NCBI RefSeq assembly: GCF_040689395.1
Contig: NZ_JBFAZX010000012.1
Span: 147,364-211,363 of the forward strand
Length of the DNA stretch: 64,000 bases
From: Dactylosporangium sp040689395
GTDB lineage: Bacteria; Actinomycetota; Actinomycetes; Mycobacteriales; Micromonosporaceae
Direction: 5' to 3'
In this document: piece by piece, positions 51,539 to 59,490 of the stretch
Layout of the letters: every line of letters starts with the position of its first letter
Position numbering within the stretch: the first letter of the stretch is position 1
Position numbers and translations under genes: made by a program
The notes under the pieces: model-generated
What the model was told of the DNA's origin: nothing
The model's input: only the letters and a program-made list of their open reading frames with translations
The model's database searches: none

Positions 51539-52207
51539 GTGGACAATGCCAGTGATCTCAACGCGACCGAACAGGGGCTGCGGCAGGACGCCCGGCGCAA
51601 CCGGGAGGCGGTGCTGGCCGCGGCGATCCGGATACTCGCGGCCGACCCCGAGGCGAGCATGCGACAGATCGCCGCGGAGTCCGGCGTGGCGCGAGTCACC
51701 GTCTATCGGCACTTTCCGACGCGTGAGCACCTCATCCAGGCGCTGATCGACCTCGTCGTCGATGAGGAGAGGGCCGTCGTCACGAAGGCGATCACACCGG
51801 CCGCCACGGCCGCCGAAGTCTTCGATCGCCTCGGCTGCGGGATCATCCGGGTGGGGGAACGCTACCGGTTCCTCGACAACCGGTCCGGCAGCGTCACCGA
51901 GGCGCCGCTGCGCCACCCCGCCGCCGATGAGCCGCTGCTGGTCTGGCTGGCCGAGGCCGCCGAGCGGGGCGAACTGCGCACCGGTCTGCCACCCGAGTGG
52001 ATGTACGCGATGATCCACGGCCTCGGCCGTGCGGCCAACGAGGAAGTGCTGGTTGGACGCAGGACCGCCGACGAAGCCGGTCGGTTGCTCGCGAACACCC
52101 TGACCCACGCCTTCGTCGCCGGCCGGGACGGTTCAGCGACCGGTCCCGGCGGTCGGTGTCACCCGGGCGCCGGAGGCGGCAGCGGTATCGCGGCCTCGGC
52201 GGTGTAG
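51539..52207 (+). CDS. TetR-family regulator
   Basis: The 222-residue product has an N-terminal TetR HTH (DARRNREAVLAAAIRILA ... SMRQIAAESGVARVTVYRHF) and a helical ligand domain with EAPLRHPAADEPLLVWLAEA. No ribosome binding site precedes the GTG, which fits leaderless translation from a -10 box inside the operator. The last ~16 residues (GRCHPGAGGGSGIAASAV region) are Gly/Ala-rich and are encoded by the antisense strand of an encapsulin remnant, so the natural C-terminus was probably replaced. Confidence 0.9.
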   Translation: MDNASDLNATEQGLRQDARRNREAVLAAAIRILAADPEASMRQIAAESGVARVTVYRHFPTREHLIQALIDLVVDEERAVVTKAITPAATAAEVFDRLGCGIIRVGERYRFLDNRSGSVTEAPLRHPAADEPLLVWLAEAAERGELRTGLPPEWMYAMIHGLGRAANEEVLVGRRTADEAGRLLANTLTHAFVAGRDGSATGPGGRCHPGAGGGSGIAASAV

Positions 52208-52345
52208 ACCAGGAAGGTCAGGGTTCGAAATCGCCGCCGCGGGTGGACAGCGGGAAGGCGTCGTCGATGGCGGGCGCCCAGATGATCTCGCCGTCCACGA
52301 CGCGGGCGATGCGGTCCCGGATCGGGTATCCACGGTCGGAGGCGG
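52159..52345 (-). pseudogene. Encapsulin (linocin-type) C-terminal remnant
   Basis: On the minus strand the sequence reads GYPIRDRIARVVDGEIIWAP then AIDDAFPLSTRGGDFE, matching the family-1 encapsulin shell core (pattern: GDxIWAPAxxGAFxLxTRGGDF). The frame then breaks. In another frame, LTFLVYTAEAAIPLPPPAPG followed by a stop matches the encapsulin C-terminus (LTFLCYTAEA in mycobacterial Cfp29). The ~25 residues normally between are deleted, and the first ~200 residues of the shell protein are gone. It is clearly decayed. Confidence 0.72.
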
Positions 52346-52702
52346 GTGGCCAAGCAGGAGATCGAGCGGATAGCCTGCGTGCTCGTGGACAACCAGCCAG
52401 CTCAGGCGCCGTTACTGTGCACAACCTGGCCGATCTTCACCACCGAACTCGCCGCCGCCCTCAAGGCGTACGGCGAGGATCGACTGACAGATCAGGTCGA
52501 GCGGTTGCGTATCGTCGAGGTCTGCGGCTGCGGAGACGACTTCTGCCAGAGCTTCTACACCGCGCCCAAGCCGGCTGGCGCCTACGGCAACGGCCACCGC
52601 AATGTCTGCCTCGAACCGCCGTGGCCGGGTCACCTCATTCTCGACGTGCTGCACGACGACATCGTGTACGTCGAGGTTCTCTACCGAACCCCACTGAGCT
52701 GA
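52346..52702 (+). CDS. Small protein of unknown function with CGCGDDFC motif
   Basis: The 118-residue product (GTG start) has a helical first half and a beta-rich second half around VEVCGCGDDFCQSFYTAPKP and then GHLILDVLHDDIVYVEVLYR. The three cysteines in CGCGDDFC look like a metal or Fe-S binding loop. Similar small proteins are seen in actinomycetes without assigned function, and I know no pathway link. It lies beside the encapsulin remnant. Confidence 0.75.
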   Translation: MAKQEIERIACVLVDNQPAQAPLLCTTWPIFTTELAAALKAYGEDRLTDQVERLRIVEVCGCGDDFCQSFYTAPKPAGAYGNGHRNVCLEPPWPGHLILDVLHDDIVYVEVLYRTPLS

Positions 52703-52734
52703 CGAGTTGACGTGACCGGCTGCTCTCGCCGATC

Positions 52735-53160
52735 TTAGGTGCAGCGGCTCGGTTCCCCCTGCCGAGGGCGGGACATCCAAGATCGTGCGTATCGGACCGT
52801 GAGCAGCGAAGCCAACGCGAGGACGCTGATCACAGCTTGGGCGATTCGAGCCACTGCGGTGGCACCGGGCAGACAGTAAGTGGCGTACCAGTTGGCGGCC
52901 GCATCAGTGACGAGAACGAGAGCGGCGAGGTAGAGCCCGATCGCCCGCCGGGCCAGAAGCAGTGCTGCCGCCAGTGGGTCGAGCAGGGTCAACGAGGTGA
53001 AGTAGATCGCCAGCCAGATCGGCGCCCACGGATAAGGAGGCCACCCGCCGGTGACGAGTTGGATCACATGTACTGCGCCGCCGTACGCCAGGACAACAGC
53101 CTGACCGGCTACCGCTACGCGAATGCTCCGAGGGACGCCTCGCCAACGCCGTCGGCTCAC
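52735..53160 (-). CDS. Four-helix membrane protein, unknown
   Basis: The 141-residue product has four hydrophobic segments (about 14-35, 45-65, 70-90, 102-122), a basic N-terminus MSRRRWRGVPRS and a basic end. It starts at GTG 53160 with a weak ribosome binding site. No recognised family and no operon partner; the DUF1622 gene upstream on the same strand is about 35 bases away. Confidence 0.68.
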   Translation of the reverse strand: MSRRRWRGVPRSIRVAVAGQAVVLAYGGAVHVIQLVTGGWPPYPWAPIWLAIYFTSLTLLDPLAAALLLARRAIGLYLAALVLVTDAAANWYATYCLPGATAVARIAQAVISVLALASLLTVRYARSWMSRPRQGEPSRCT

Positions 53161-53195
53161 CCGGCCATGGTGTCACGGGCAGTGCAGCGGCTTTC

Positions 53196-53543
53196 TTACC
53201 CAGCGGTGTCGCGCTTCTGCCATGGCCATCGCCCGTTTATCTCGACTTCCAGCGAGAAGCTCAGGAAGGTGCGGATGAGGACGATCGACCCCAGGATCGC
53301 CACGCCGGTCAGCGTGGGCGAGGTGGCGACGGTACGGATGATGTCGCCGGCCACGAGCAGTTCCAGGCCGAGCAGGATGGTCTGGCCAAGATGCTGGCGC
53401 AGACGCCGGTAGACATCACGCTCGTGCCGGGAGAGCCGGACGGCGCAGGCCACGAACGCGACCATCGCGCCGGCCAGAATGACCACGACCCCCGCGGCGT
53501 CGATGGTCAACCCGATCTTCTCGATCACGTTGTCGTAAACCAT
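53196..53543 (-). CDS. DUF1622 membrane protein
   Basis: The 115-residue protein starts MVYDNVIEKIGLTIDAAGVV and has three membrane helices with the DUF1622 landmarks RRLRQHLGQTILLGLELLVA and VATSPT. AAGGAGAG precedes the ATG at 53543. The family is uncharacterised. Confidence 0.88.
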   Translation of the reverse strand: MVYDNVIEKIGLTIDAAGVVVILAGAMVAFVACAVRLSRHERDVYRRLRQHLGQTILLGLELLVAGDIIRTVATSPTLTGVAILGSIVLIRTFLSFSLEVEINGRWPWQKRDTAG

Positions 53544-53893
53544 CTCGCTCTCCTTTGACGTGTCCGTCCGGCTGTCCACGGTCGGTGGCTACAAGCGGGG
53601 TGTAAGCCGGACTGTCCTTTTGTTCGCTTGACGGTTGCAGCTCTCTGACCCCCTGTTTCCCCCGGCGGAGGGGCGAGAACAGAGAGGTGGATCGCTCCTC
53701 CGTTCTCGCCCTCTTGTTCATACCCGCCCCGCTGCTCCCGCTCGGGCGTGTGATCTGCGTCCCCATCGGTTCCGAAACGCGGCTGGCGATCTTGTCGTGC
53801 GGTTCGGTTACCTCATCCGCGGACAGGCGCTCGATGCGCTGAAGGGCTGATCGGCCGATGCTCGGAAAAGCGCTCTCATGTAGCTTCATCGAT
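53544..53893. other. 350-base gap with an inverted repeat and a shared 20-mer
   Basis: No gene is supported here. GGGCGAGAAC at 53671-53680 pairs with GTTCTCGCCC at 53702-53711. The string TGACCCCCTGTTTCCCCCGG at 53646-53665 recurs with one change at 55212-55231. The right part is promoter DNA for the secreted protein gene. Confidence 0.45.
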
Positions 53894-54448
53894 ATGTTGA
53901 AGTCGCTGCGCCGCCACGCGCGCAATGTGGTCACCGTCGCCGGGCTCGTCATCGGGCTGGTCCTGGGGCTGAGCAGCCCTGCCTTCGCCAGTCTCTGGGC
54001 GCTCCAGGACGGATTCGAGTCCAACCCCGCCGCCACCTGGTGGTTCCAGAGCTCCGGCAACGGCTTCGGCAACTTCGACGGGACCAACGGCACCCCGCAC
54101 ACCGGCAGTCGCTACGCCGACGTCTACCGGTTCGACGCGGGCTGGGCCTCTGTCGGCCGCAACGTGCACCTGACGCCCGCGGCCAACCACCCGTCGAACT
54201 GCAGCGCGCAGATCTGGCTGCAGCAGGCCCCCGGCACCCGCGTCAACTTCGAGATCATCAACCCGTCGACCTGGACGTACATCAGCCTCAACCAGATCAC
54301 GCTCCCGAACGACTGGCAGTGGCACGCCTACACCTCCGGGTCGTGGAAACCCGGGCCGGTCGACGTCGTCGTCCGGGTGTCGGCGGTCAGCACCGGCGGC
54401 TTCGCGGGGGTCAAGGTCGACGACCTGACCGTCCAGTGCAGCTACTGA
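53894..54448 (+). CDS. Secreted carbohydrate-binding-like protein
   Basis: The 184-residue product has a signal peptide (about 1-33: MLKSLRRHARNVV, hydrophobic core, ending SSPAFA) and a mature all-beta domain: DGFESNPAATWWFQSSG near the start, INPSTWTYISLNQITLP in the middle and VKVDDLTVQCSY at the end, with two cysteines likely to pair. The pattern resembles small jelly-roll carbohydrate-binding modules and matches a family of secreted actinomycete proteins of unknown role. It is preceded by no clear ribosome binding site and stands alone. Confidence 0.8.
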   Translation: MLKSLRRHARNVVTVAGLVIGLVLGLSSPAFASLWALQDGFESNPAATWWFQSSGNGFGNFDGTNGTPHTGSRYADVYRFDAGWASVGRNVHLTPAANHPSNCSAQIWLQQAPGTRVNFEIINPSTWTYISLNQITLPNDWQWHAYTSGSWKPGPVDVVVRVSAVSTGGFAGVKVDDLTVQCSY

Positions 54449-54799
54449 GTGCTCAGGCGCTGGTCGTGCCGCCTCCGCGGCGGTGATGCGCGGCGGCGCG
54501 GCCATGGCCCGTGCCGCCGTCGGCGGGGCTGGAAGCGGCCGGACGGGTGGTGCTCATGACGGGCTCCACACCTTGGGCTGTTCGGGTCCTGGCCACCCGC
54601 GGCCGGCTTGGCTCGCACCGTCCTTCGCGGATCGGCCTGCATTGTCGTCGCGCTAGGGGAAGCCTCGGCTCCTTCCCTCACCAGGCCGTATTCGCGGAGC
54701 TGACAAGAAACGCATCAAACGCGGGCGTCCCGGGGCGGTGTTTGCGCAAGATCGTCTCCCAGATTTCTCCCGACGAGTGGTTGTCTTCGGACGGCTCGG
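54449..54799. other. 351-base gap, nothing recognised
   Basis: Between the secreted protein gene and a small minus-strand gene there are only short frames without ribosome binding sites or protein-like composition. I see no hairpin strong enough to name and no RNA gene. Confidence 0.4.
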
Positions 54800-55033
54800 C
54801 TACGGACTAACCGGCGGATTCCAGTATTCCTGATCGATGAGACGGAACATGCAGCCGATGCAGCAGAGGATGACGAACAGCGCCACCGGGATGCCGAGCG
54901 CGAGCCACAGCAGGACCTCCCCCGTCAACTTGACCCGCGATGTGGAGGAGGGGCTCGCCTGGTTGGGGTCGTTTTCTGGTCGCACGCAGAGGATGATCCA
55001 CCAGTGATCGTCGCCGGCCAATAGTGAATCCAT
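54800..55033 (-). CDS. Small single-pass membrane protein, uncertain
   Basis: The possible 77-residue product has a polar N-terminus (MDSLLAGDDHWWIILCVRPE), one long hydrophobic helix (about 40-62) and a short tail EYWNPPVSP. The hydrophobic segment is the only sign that it is real; no ribosome binding site is visible and I recognise no family. Confidence 0.45.
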   Translation of the reverse strand: MDSLLAGDDHWWIILCVRPENDPNQASPSSTSRVKLTGEVLLWLALGIPVALFVILCCIGCMFRLIDQEYWNPPVSP

Positions 55034-55261
55034 CTACGCACGTCCAACCCGATCGAGTCGACTTTCGCCACCGTCCGGCACCGCACCCGGGTTACCAAGG
55101 GCCCGGCCAGCCGCCGTGGTGGTAACGCCACAGCGTTCGCGCCGGACGTGCCCAAACCCCTTGTGCCGCAACGGTTCGAGGTTCACAAGCGTTCGCGGCT
55201 GTTCGCTCCCGTGACCCCCTGTTTGCCCCGGTATCGCTGGAACACGACTCCCGTCGGCTGC

Positions 55262-55867
55262 TCATGTCTCCACGATGTCGCCGGATGCTTCGATCGCATC
55301 GACAAGGCGGCGGAAGACCGGCCATGGGATCTCCCAATTCCCGTGCATGGTCAGCGTCACGCGGTCGGCAGGACCCGGCACGAACGGTCCGCTCGCCGGC
55401 TGAGCATCCGCGATCTGGACGTCGATGTAGTTGTTGCCCACGGCGTCCGGCTTGACCTCGTACAACTCGTAGCACCACAAGCCGTTGTCCCCGAAGTGGA
55501 ACTGGTTGACCTCAAACTGCCGGTCGTCGTGCTGCCAGCCGTTGAGCGTCAGGGGGAGCGCGGTGCCCTCCGTGGCGAGGCTTCGGTCCTCCGCCACCAG
55601 GTCACCAGTGGACTCCACCAGGCCGATGAACTTCGTCAGGATCGGCCACGGCACCTGGCCGCCGCCGGCGCGAACGAAGACGTGATGGGCCGGCCCCGGT
55701 GTGAAGGGACCGTCATCCGGAGTCGAGTCGGGGATGACGATCTCGAGGTACGGGCCTGTGCCGGGGGCTCCGGTTAGACCGGTCAGCTCGTACTGCCAGG
55801 CAACGTCGGGCAAGCTGTACCCGGAGCTGACCTCGTACAGCTTGTCGTCGTGAAGCCATACCCCCAT
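55262..55867 (-). CDS. Protein made of two tandem ~90-residue repeats, unknown
   Basis: Residues 5-94 and 111-201 are copies of one domain: LHDDKLYEVSS...WQYEL pairs with QHDDRQFEVNQ...WCYEL, then DGPFTPGPAHHVFV pairs with SGPFVPGPADRVTL, and VPWPILTKFIGLVESTGDLV pairs with IPWPVFRRLVDAIEASGDIV. The domain is mixed beta/alpha, acidic and cytoplasmic, resembling small immunity-type folds in general look but not in any motif I can name. It is monocistronic. Confidence 0.75.
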   Translation of the reverse strand: MGVWLHDDKLYEVSSGYSLPDVAWQYELTGLTGAPGTGPYLEIVIPDSTPDDGPFTPGPAHHVFVRAGGGQVPWPILTKFIGLVESTGDLVAEDRSLATEGTALPLTLNGWQHDDRQFEVNQFHFGDNGLWCYELYEVKPDAVGNNYIDVQIADAQPASGPFVPGPADRVTLTMHGNWEIPWPVFRRLVDAIEASGDIVET

Positions 55868-56332
55868 CGCGTCATGATCGCAGATCTGATCAGCACGTGT
55901 CGTCGACAGTCGTCACGCATTCGTGTCGCAGCAGGGGCGGATAGGGCTGGAGGGCTACGAGCGCCACGCCCTGACGCCGCGCGGACCAGCCTCAGACAGC
56001 GGTGCCCTCACGCGGGTACCAGGTTCTCGCGATGGCCCAGCTTGTCAAGGCGGCGGACGGGCTCTTCGCGGCGCCCGCCGGGTCGGGACCCGAGCGGCAC
56101 AGGTCGTCGGGTGCCGCCTGCGGCATCTCCTGTAGTCCGCCCCGCTCGACGACGTCGATCGGGTCGAAACGCTACGGTGTGGGCATGGCCGATGCGAAGC
56201 GAGGCCGGGGCCGGGCAAGCGGAGCGAAGCCAGTGCCGATGCGAAGCGAGGCATCGGGGGGTGCGGGGTGGCGCAGCCCCCCGCCATGAGCGAGCGAAGC
56301 GAGCGGGAGGAATCCACCGCCGACATGCGAAA
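55868..56332. repeat. Non-coding stretch with GCGAAGCGAG repeats
   Basis: No gene is supported. From about 56185 to 56310 the DNA is built of short related repeats: GCCGATGCGAAGCGAGG occurs twice (near 56187 and 56236), with variants GGAGCGAAGCC and GAGCGAGCGAAGCGAGCGGG, and a G-run/C-run stem near 56255-56284. Such patches are common beside actinobacterial tRNA genes, here tRNA-Val. Confidence 0.55.
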
Positions 56333-56365
56333 GAGGGCGAAGCCCTATGAGCAGGCTTCGCCCTC
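56333..56365 (-). terminator. Terminator of tRNA-Val
   Basis: GAGGGCGAAGCC (56333-56344) and GGCTTCGCCCTC (56354-56365) form a perfect 12-bp stem with a 9-base loop, 5 bases past the tRNA 3' end on the minus strand and followed by TTTCG. Confidence 0.75.
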
Positions 56366-56370
56366 GGCGG

Positions 56371-56442
56371 TGGGCGATACTGGGATCGAACCAGTGACCT
56401 CTTCGGTGTGAACGAAGCGCGCTCCCGCTGCGCCAATCGCCC
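56371..56442 (-). tRNA. tRNA-Val (anticodon CAC)
   Basis: Reading the minus strand from 56442: acceptor GGGCGAT pairs with ATCGCCC before discriminator A at 56371. D arm is GCGCAGCGGGAGCGC, anticodon arm CTTCG-TTCACAC-CGAAG gives CAC, which reads the valine codon GUG, and the T arm is ACTGGTTCGATCCCAGT. The length is 72 bases. CCA is not encoded. Confidence 0.95.
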
Positions 56443-56517
56443 GCGAACACGAACTCTACCGTACGGACCCCGGCGCTCGCATCTCGGTACTGCGGTGTCC
56501 GCTAGGGTGGGGGGCCT

Positions 56518-57564
56518 ATGACGCTGTATGCACTGCTCATCCTGCCTTCCGCCAATCGGGTGTACGCCGACTCAGCCGTCGAGTTGACCCGGGCCGAGTT
56601 GCTGGCGTTCGACCGGGGGGTGCTTGGCCGGCGGCTGTCGGACGTCGGGACCCGGGTGGTCGCCGGGGTTCCGTATGTGACGTTCGAGGCCGGGGAGCTC
56701 TCGGCGCGCGACGCCGCCGTGCTCGGGAACCTCTCGTCGGTCTACGCGCTGTTCGAAGTGGTCGGGGAGATGTTGCGGCCGGTGGAGCTCAAGCCGCTCG
56801 ACCGGTTCGACGATGATCTCATCACCATCCAGAAGTACCAGGGGAAGACGAACGAGCAGTTCACCAAGCTGTTGCTCAATGTGACCCTGCTCGCCTCCGG
56901 CTTCGCCGGGGAGATGCTTGAGCGGCGGTTCCGGGTGTTCGATCCGCTGTGCGGGCGGGGGACGACGTTGAACCAGGCGCTCATGTACGGCTTCGACGCG
57001 GCCGGGGTGGACCGGGACCAGAAGGACTTCGAGGCGTACGCAGCCTTCATCCAGACCTGGCTCAAGCGCAAGCGGCTCAAGCACAAGGCCGAGTTCGGGC
57101 CGGTGCGGCGGGAGCGGCAGGTCGTGGGCAAGCGGCTGCGCGTCGAGCTCGCGGCGGACCGGGACGACTACAAGGCGGGGGCCACCCAGCTGCTCGACGT
57201 GGTGAACGCGGATACGGTGCGTTCGGCCGAGTTCTTCAAGGACGGCTCGTTCGACCTGGTCGTGACCGACGCGCCCTACGGTGTGCAGCACGGCAGCCGC
57301 ACCGCCGGCAAGGGGCTCGTGCGTAGCCCGGAGGACCTGCTCGCCGAGGCGGCGCCGGTGTGGGCGCGGCTGCTGCGGGCCGGCGGGGCGATGGGCGTGG
57401 CGTGGAACACGTTTGTGGCCAAACGGGAGCTGGCGGCGAGCCTGCTGGCCGACGCGGGGCTCGAGGTGGTCGAGGACGAGCCCTACCTGTCGTTCCGCCA
57501 TCGCGTGGACCAGGCGATCATGAGAGACATCGTGGTGGCCCGCAAACCGGCGTCCGCCGCGTAG
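56518..57564 (+). CDS. Trm11-like/UPF0020 RNA methyltransferase
   Basis: The 348-residue product has an N-terminal THUMP-like region (about 1-110) and a Rossmann methyltransferase domain with SAM motif I FDPLCGRGTTLNQALMYG, acidic D in GVDRD, and motif IV TDAPYG in place of the usual (N/D)PPY of guanine-N2 methyltransferases. tRNA guanosine is the most likely target by family. It lies divergent from tRNA-Val, about 75 bases away, which may be coincidence. G-rich ribosome binding site before the ATG. Confidence 0.87.
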   Translation: MTLYALLILPSANRVYADSAVELTRAELLAFDRGVLGRRLSDVGTRVVAGVPYVTFEAGELSARDAAVLGNLSSVYALFEVVGEMLRPVELKPLDRFDDDLITIQKYQGKTNEQFTKLLLNVTLLASGFAGEMLERRFRVFDPLCGRGTTLNQALMYGFDAAGVDRDQKDFEAYAAFIQTWLKRKRLKHKAEFGPVRRERQVVGKRLRVELAADRDDYKAGATQLLDVVNADTVRSAEFFKDGSFDLVVTDAPYGVQHGSRTAGKGLVRSPEDLLAEAAPVWARLLRAGGAMGVAWNTFVAKRELAASLLADAGLEVVEDEPYLSFRHRVDQAIMRDIVVARKPASAA

Positions 57565-57589
57565 GCCGAGCGAGCGGGGGGAGCCGGGG

Positions 57590-59263
57590 CTACGACCAGG
57601 GGATCTCCGGGTCCGGGTGGAAGCCGACGCCCCAGTGTGTCCACCGTGGAGCGTGGGCGGCCAGCCGCGCGCGGAACGCGGGCCAGTCGCGCGCCGGCTG
57701 CGGTGACCACGCCACCTCGGCGACCGCGGGCAGGCGCGGGAACGCCAGCAGGTCGATGTCGGCCTCGGTCTCCACCGTCTCGGTCCATAGTGGAGCCTCG
57801 ACGCCGATGACGTCGGGGGCGCCGGGCAGCAGCGTCGCGGGATCCCAGTCGTACGCCGTGCGGACCGTGATGTGGCCGGCCCAGTCCAGGCCGATGCGGG
57901 TGCCCGCGTCGTACTTCATGTCGAGGTACACCCGGTTCGCCGGCGACAGCAGGATCCGCTCGCCCTTGGCGAGGGCCGCGCGCATGTCGTCGTCGGGGTC
58001 CGGCAGGTTACCCCAGTACTGCACGATCCGGCCCGGCTCGCGGTCGGCCGCGCCGATCTGGTGCCAGCCGACGACCGTCTTGCCGGTCGCCGTGACGAGC
58101 GGCTGGACGCGGTCCATGAACGCGAGGTAGTCCTCCGGCGAGGTGCTCAGCGCCTCGTCGCCACCGATGTGCACAAACGGGCCCGGGGTCAGCGCGGCGA
58201 CCTCCTCCAGCACCTGCCGCACGAACGTGTACGTGACGTCCAGGTCCGCGCGCAGCGTGCTGAAGCCCACGGCGACGCCGGTGTACGGCGGCGGGGCGAC
58301 ACCGTCGCGGTTCAGCTCGGGGTAGGCGGTCAGCGCGGCGTTGACGTGGCCGGGCATGTCGATCTCGGGCACCAGCGTGACGTGCCGCGCGGCGGCGTAG
58401 GCGACCAGCTCGGCGAACTGCGCCTTGGTGTAGTGGCCGCCCGGGCCGCCCCCGACCTGCGACGCGCCGCCCACGCTCGCCAGCCGCGGCCACGCGTCCA
58501 CCGCGATCCGCCAGCCCTGATCGTCGGTGAGGTGCAGGTGCAGGACATTCATCTTGTACCGCGAGATCCGGTCGACGAAGCGCTTCAGCACCTCGACGCC
58601 GAAGAAGTGGCGGGACACGTCGAGCATCGCGCCCCGGTACGCGTAGCGCGGGCGGTCGGCGATCCGTCCACCCGGGACGGTCCACGGTCCATCCTGGACG
58701 GTACGGGCATCCACATCGGAGGGCAGGAGCTGCAACAGGGTCTGCACCCCGTAGAACAGCCCCGCCTCCGTTCGCCCCCGAACGGTAACCCGCTCGGCGG
58801 TGACCTCCACCGTGTAGGACTCATCCGGAAAATCCGAAATCTCGGCAGTGTCCGAACGGTCGTGCTCGATCGCAGCGCCCGGCCGCTCCCCGGCAGGCGA
58901 CGGGACGGGACGGACCGCGGCAGGCGGGCGATCCGCAGCGGACGGAAGGGCGGGGCCGGTCGCGGCCGGAGCGAGCTCGGCGTGCACGTCCCCCCGGCGG
59001 CCGCGGTCGAGCACGGCGGACAGCGGGGGCCCGGCGTGCTCGGCGGACAGCGGCGGCCCGGCATGCTCGGCGACGAGGACGAGCTCGATCGTGGCACCCG
59101 GGCGGTCCACGACGGGCAGCGCGTATCCGGTCGGCCGTCGCAGGAGATCGGCGAGGTATCCGCCCAGCACCGCCGAATCGGAGCGGATCGTGGCGTCGGG
59201 GCGCAGCGTGAACGTGACCGACGGGTCCAGGACCACCTCGGCGGGGACCGGGATGACGTTCAT
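57590..59263 (-). CDS. GH20 beta-N-acetylhexosaminidase with internal insertion
   Basis: The 557-residue product has a GH20b-type N-terminal domain (1-165) and the catalytic barrel. The catalytic pair is D369-E370 in HIGGDEAL; HLHLTDDQGWRI and PEIDMPGH are further conserved barrel motifs, and W residues line the substrate pocket near the end. Residues ~65-143 form a Pro/Ala/Arg-rich insertion interrupting the N-terminal domain, with a tandem AEHAGPPLS pair at 65-82. No signal peptide, so it may act on imported chitobiose or muropeptide sugars. It is translationally coupled (ATGA) to a small upstream gene. Confidence 0.93.
   Translation of the reverse strand: MNVIPVPAEVVLDPSVTFTLRPDATIRSDSAVLGGYLADLLRRPTGYALPVVDRPGATIELVLVAEHAGPPLSAEHAGPPLSAVLDRGRRGDVHAELAPAATGPALPSAADRPPAAVRPVPSPAGERPGAAIEHDRSDTAEISDFPDESYTVEVTAERVTVRGRTEAGLFYGVQTLLQLLPSDVDARTVQDGPWTVPGGRIADRPRYAYRGAMLDVSRHFFGVEVLKRFVDRISRYKMNVLHLHLTDDQGWRIAVDAWPRLASVGGASQVGGGPGGHYTKAQFAELVAYAAARHVTLVPEIDMPGHVNAALTAYPELNRDGVAPPPYTGVAVGFSTLRADLDVTYTFVRQVLEEVAALTPGPFVHIGGDEALSTSPEDYLAFMDRVQPLVTATGKTVVGWHQIGAADREPGRIVQYWGNLPDPDDDMRAALAKGERILLSPANRVYLDMKYDAGTRIGLDWAGHITVRTAYDWDPATLLPGAPDVIGVEAPLWTETVETEADIDLLAFPRLPAVAEVAWSPQPARDWPAFRARLAAHAPRWTHWGVGFHPDPEIPWS
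59018..59071 (-). repeat. 27-base tandem duplication inside the GH20 gene
   Basis: 59045-59071 and 59018-59044 are adjacent copies differing at two of 27 bases, each coding AEHAGPPLS. The duplication keeps the frame and lies at the edge of the low-complexity insertion. Confidence 0.85.
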
Positions 59264-59490
59264 CGCGGGAACGCCGCGAGCGGGACGGTGCCGAGCGCGG
59301 CGGTCGCCGGGCCGTCGAGGGCGTCGCCGACCTGCCGTCCGCGCGCGAGGGCGACGAGGGCCGCGCCCGCCCGGGACCGCGTCGCCGGCCCGTACACCGG
59401 CACGGCCGGCATCGACGTGAGCTCCGCCGGTGGCGAGGCGGCGAACGCGATCCGTTCGGCCGGCGCGCCGGTGATGTCGATCGTCAGCAC
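59260..59490 (-). CDS. Small protein coupled to GH20, possibly a truncated regulator
   Basis: The 76-residue product from GTG 59490 begins LTIDITGAPAERIAFAASPP, which resembles the N-terminus of ArsR-like DUF5937 regulators, but the HTH that should follow is absent and the rest is Ala/Gly/Arg-rich. Its stop overlaps the GH20 start (ATGA), so translation of the two is linked. I cannot tell whether it is functional; a 3'-truncated regulator is the best reading. Confidence 0.48.
   Translation of the reverse strand: MLTIDITGAPAERIAFAASPPAELTSMPAVPVYGPATRSRAGAALVALARGRQVGDALDGPATAALGTVPLAAFPR

Noticed and set aside
55850..56350. 166-codon frame across the repeat patch before tRNA-Val
   Set aside because: The product is Arg/Ser/Pro-rich noise generated by the repeats and has no ribosome binding site.
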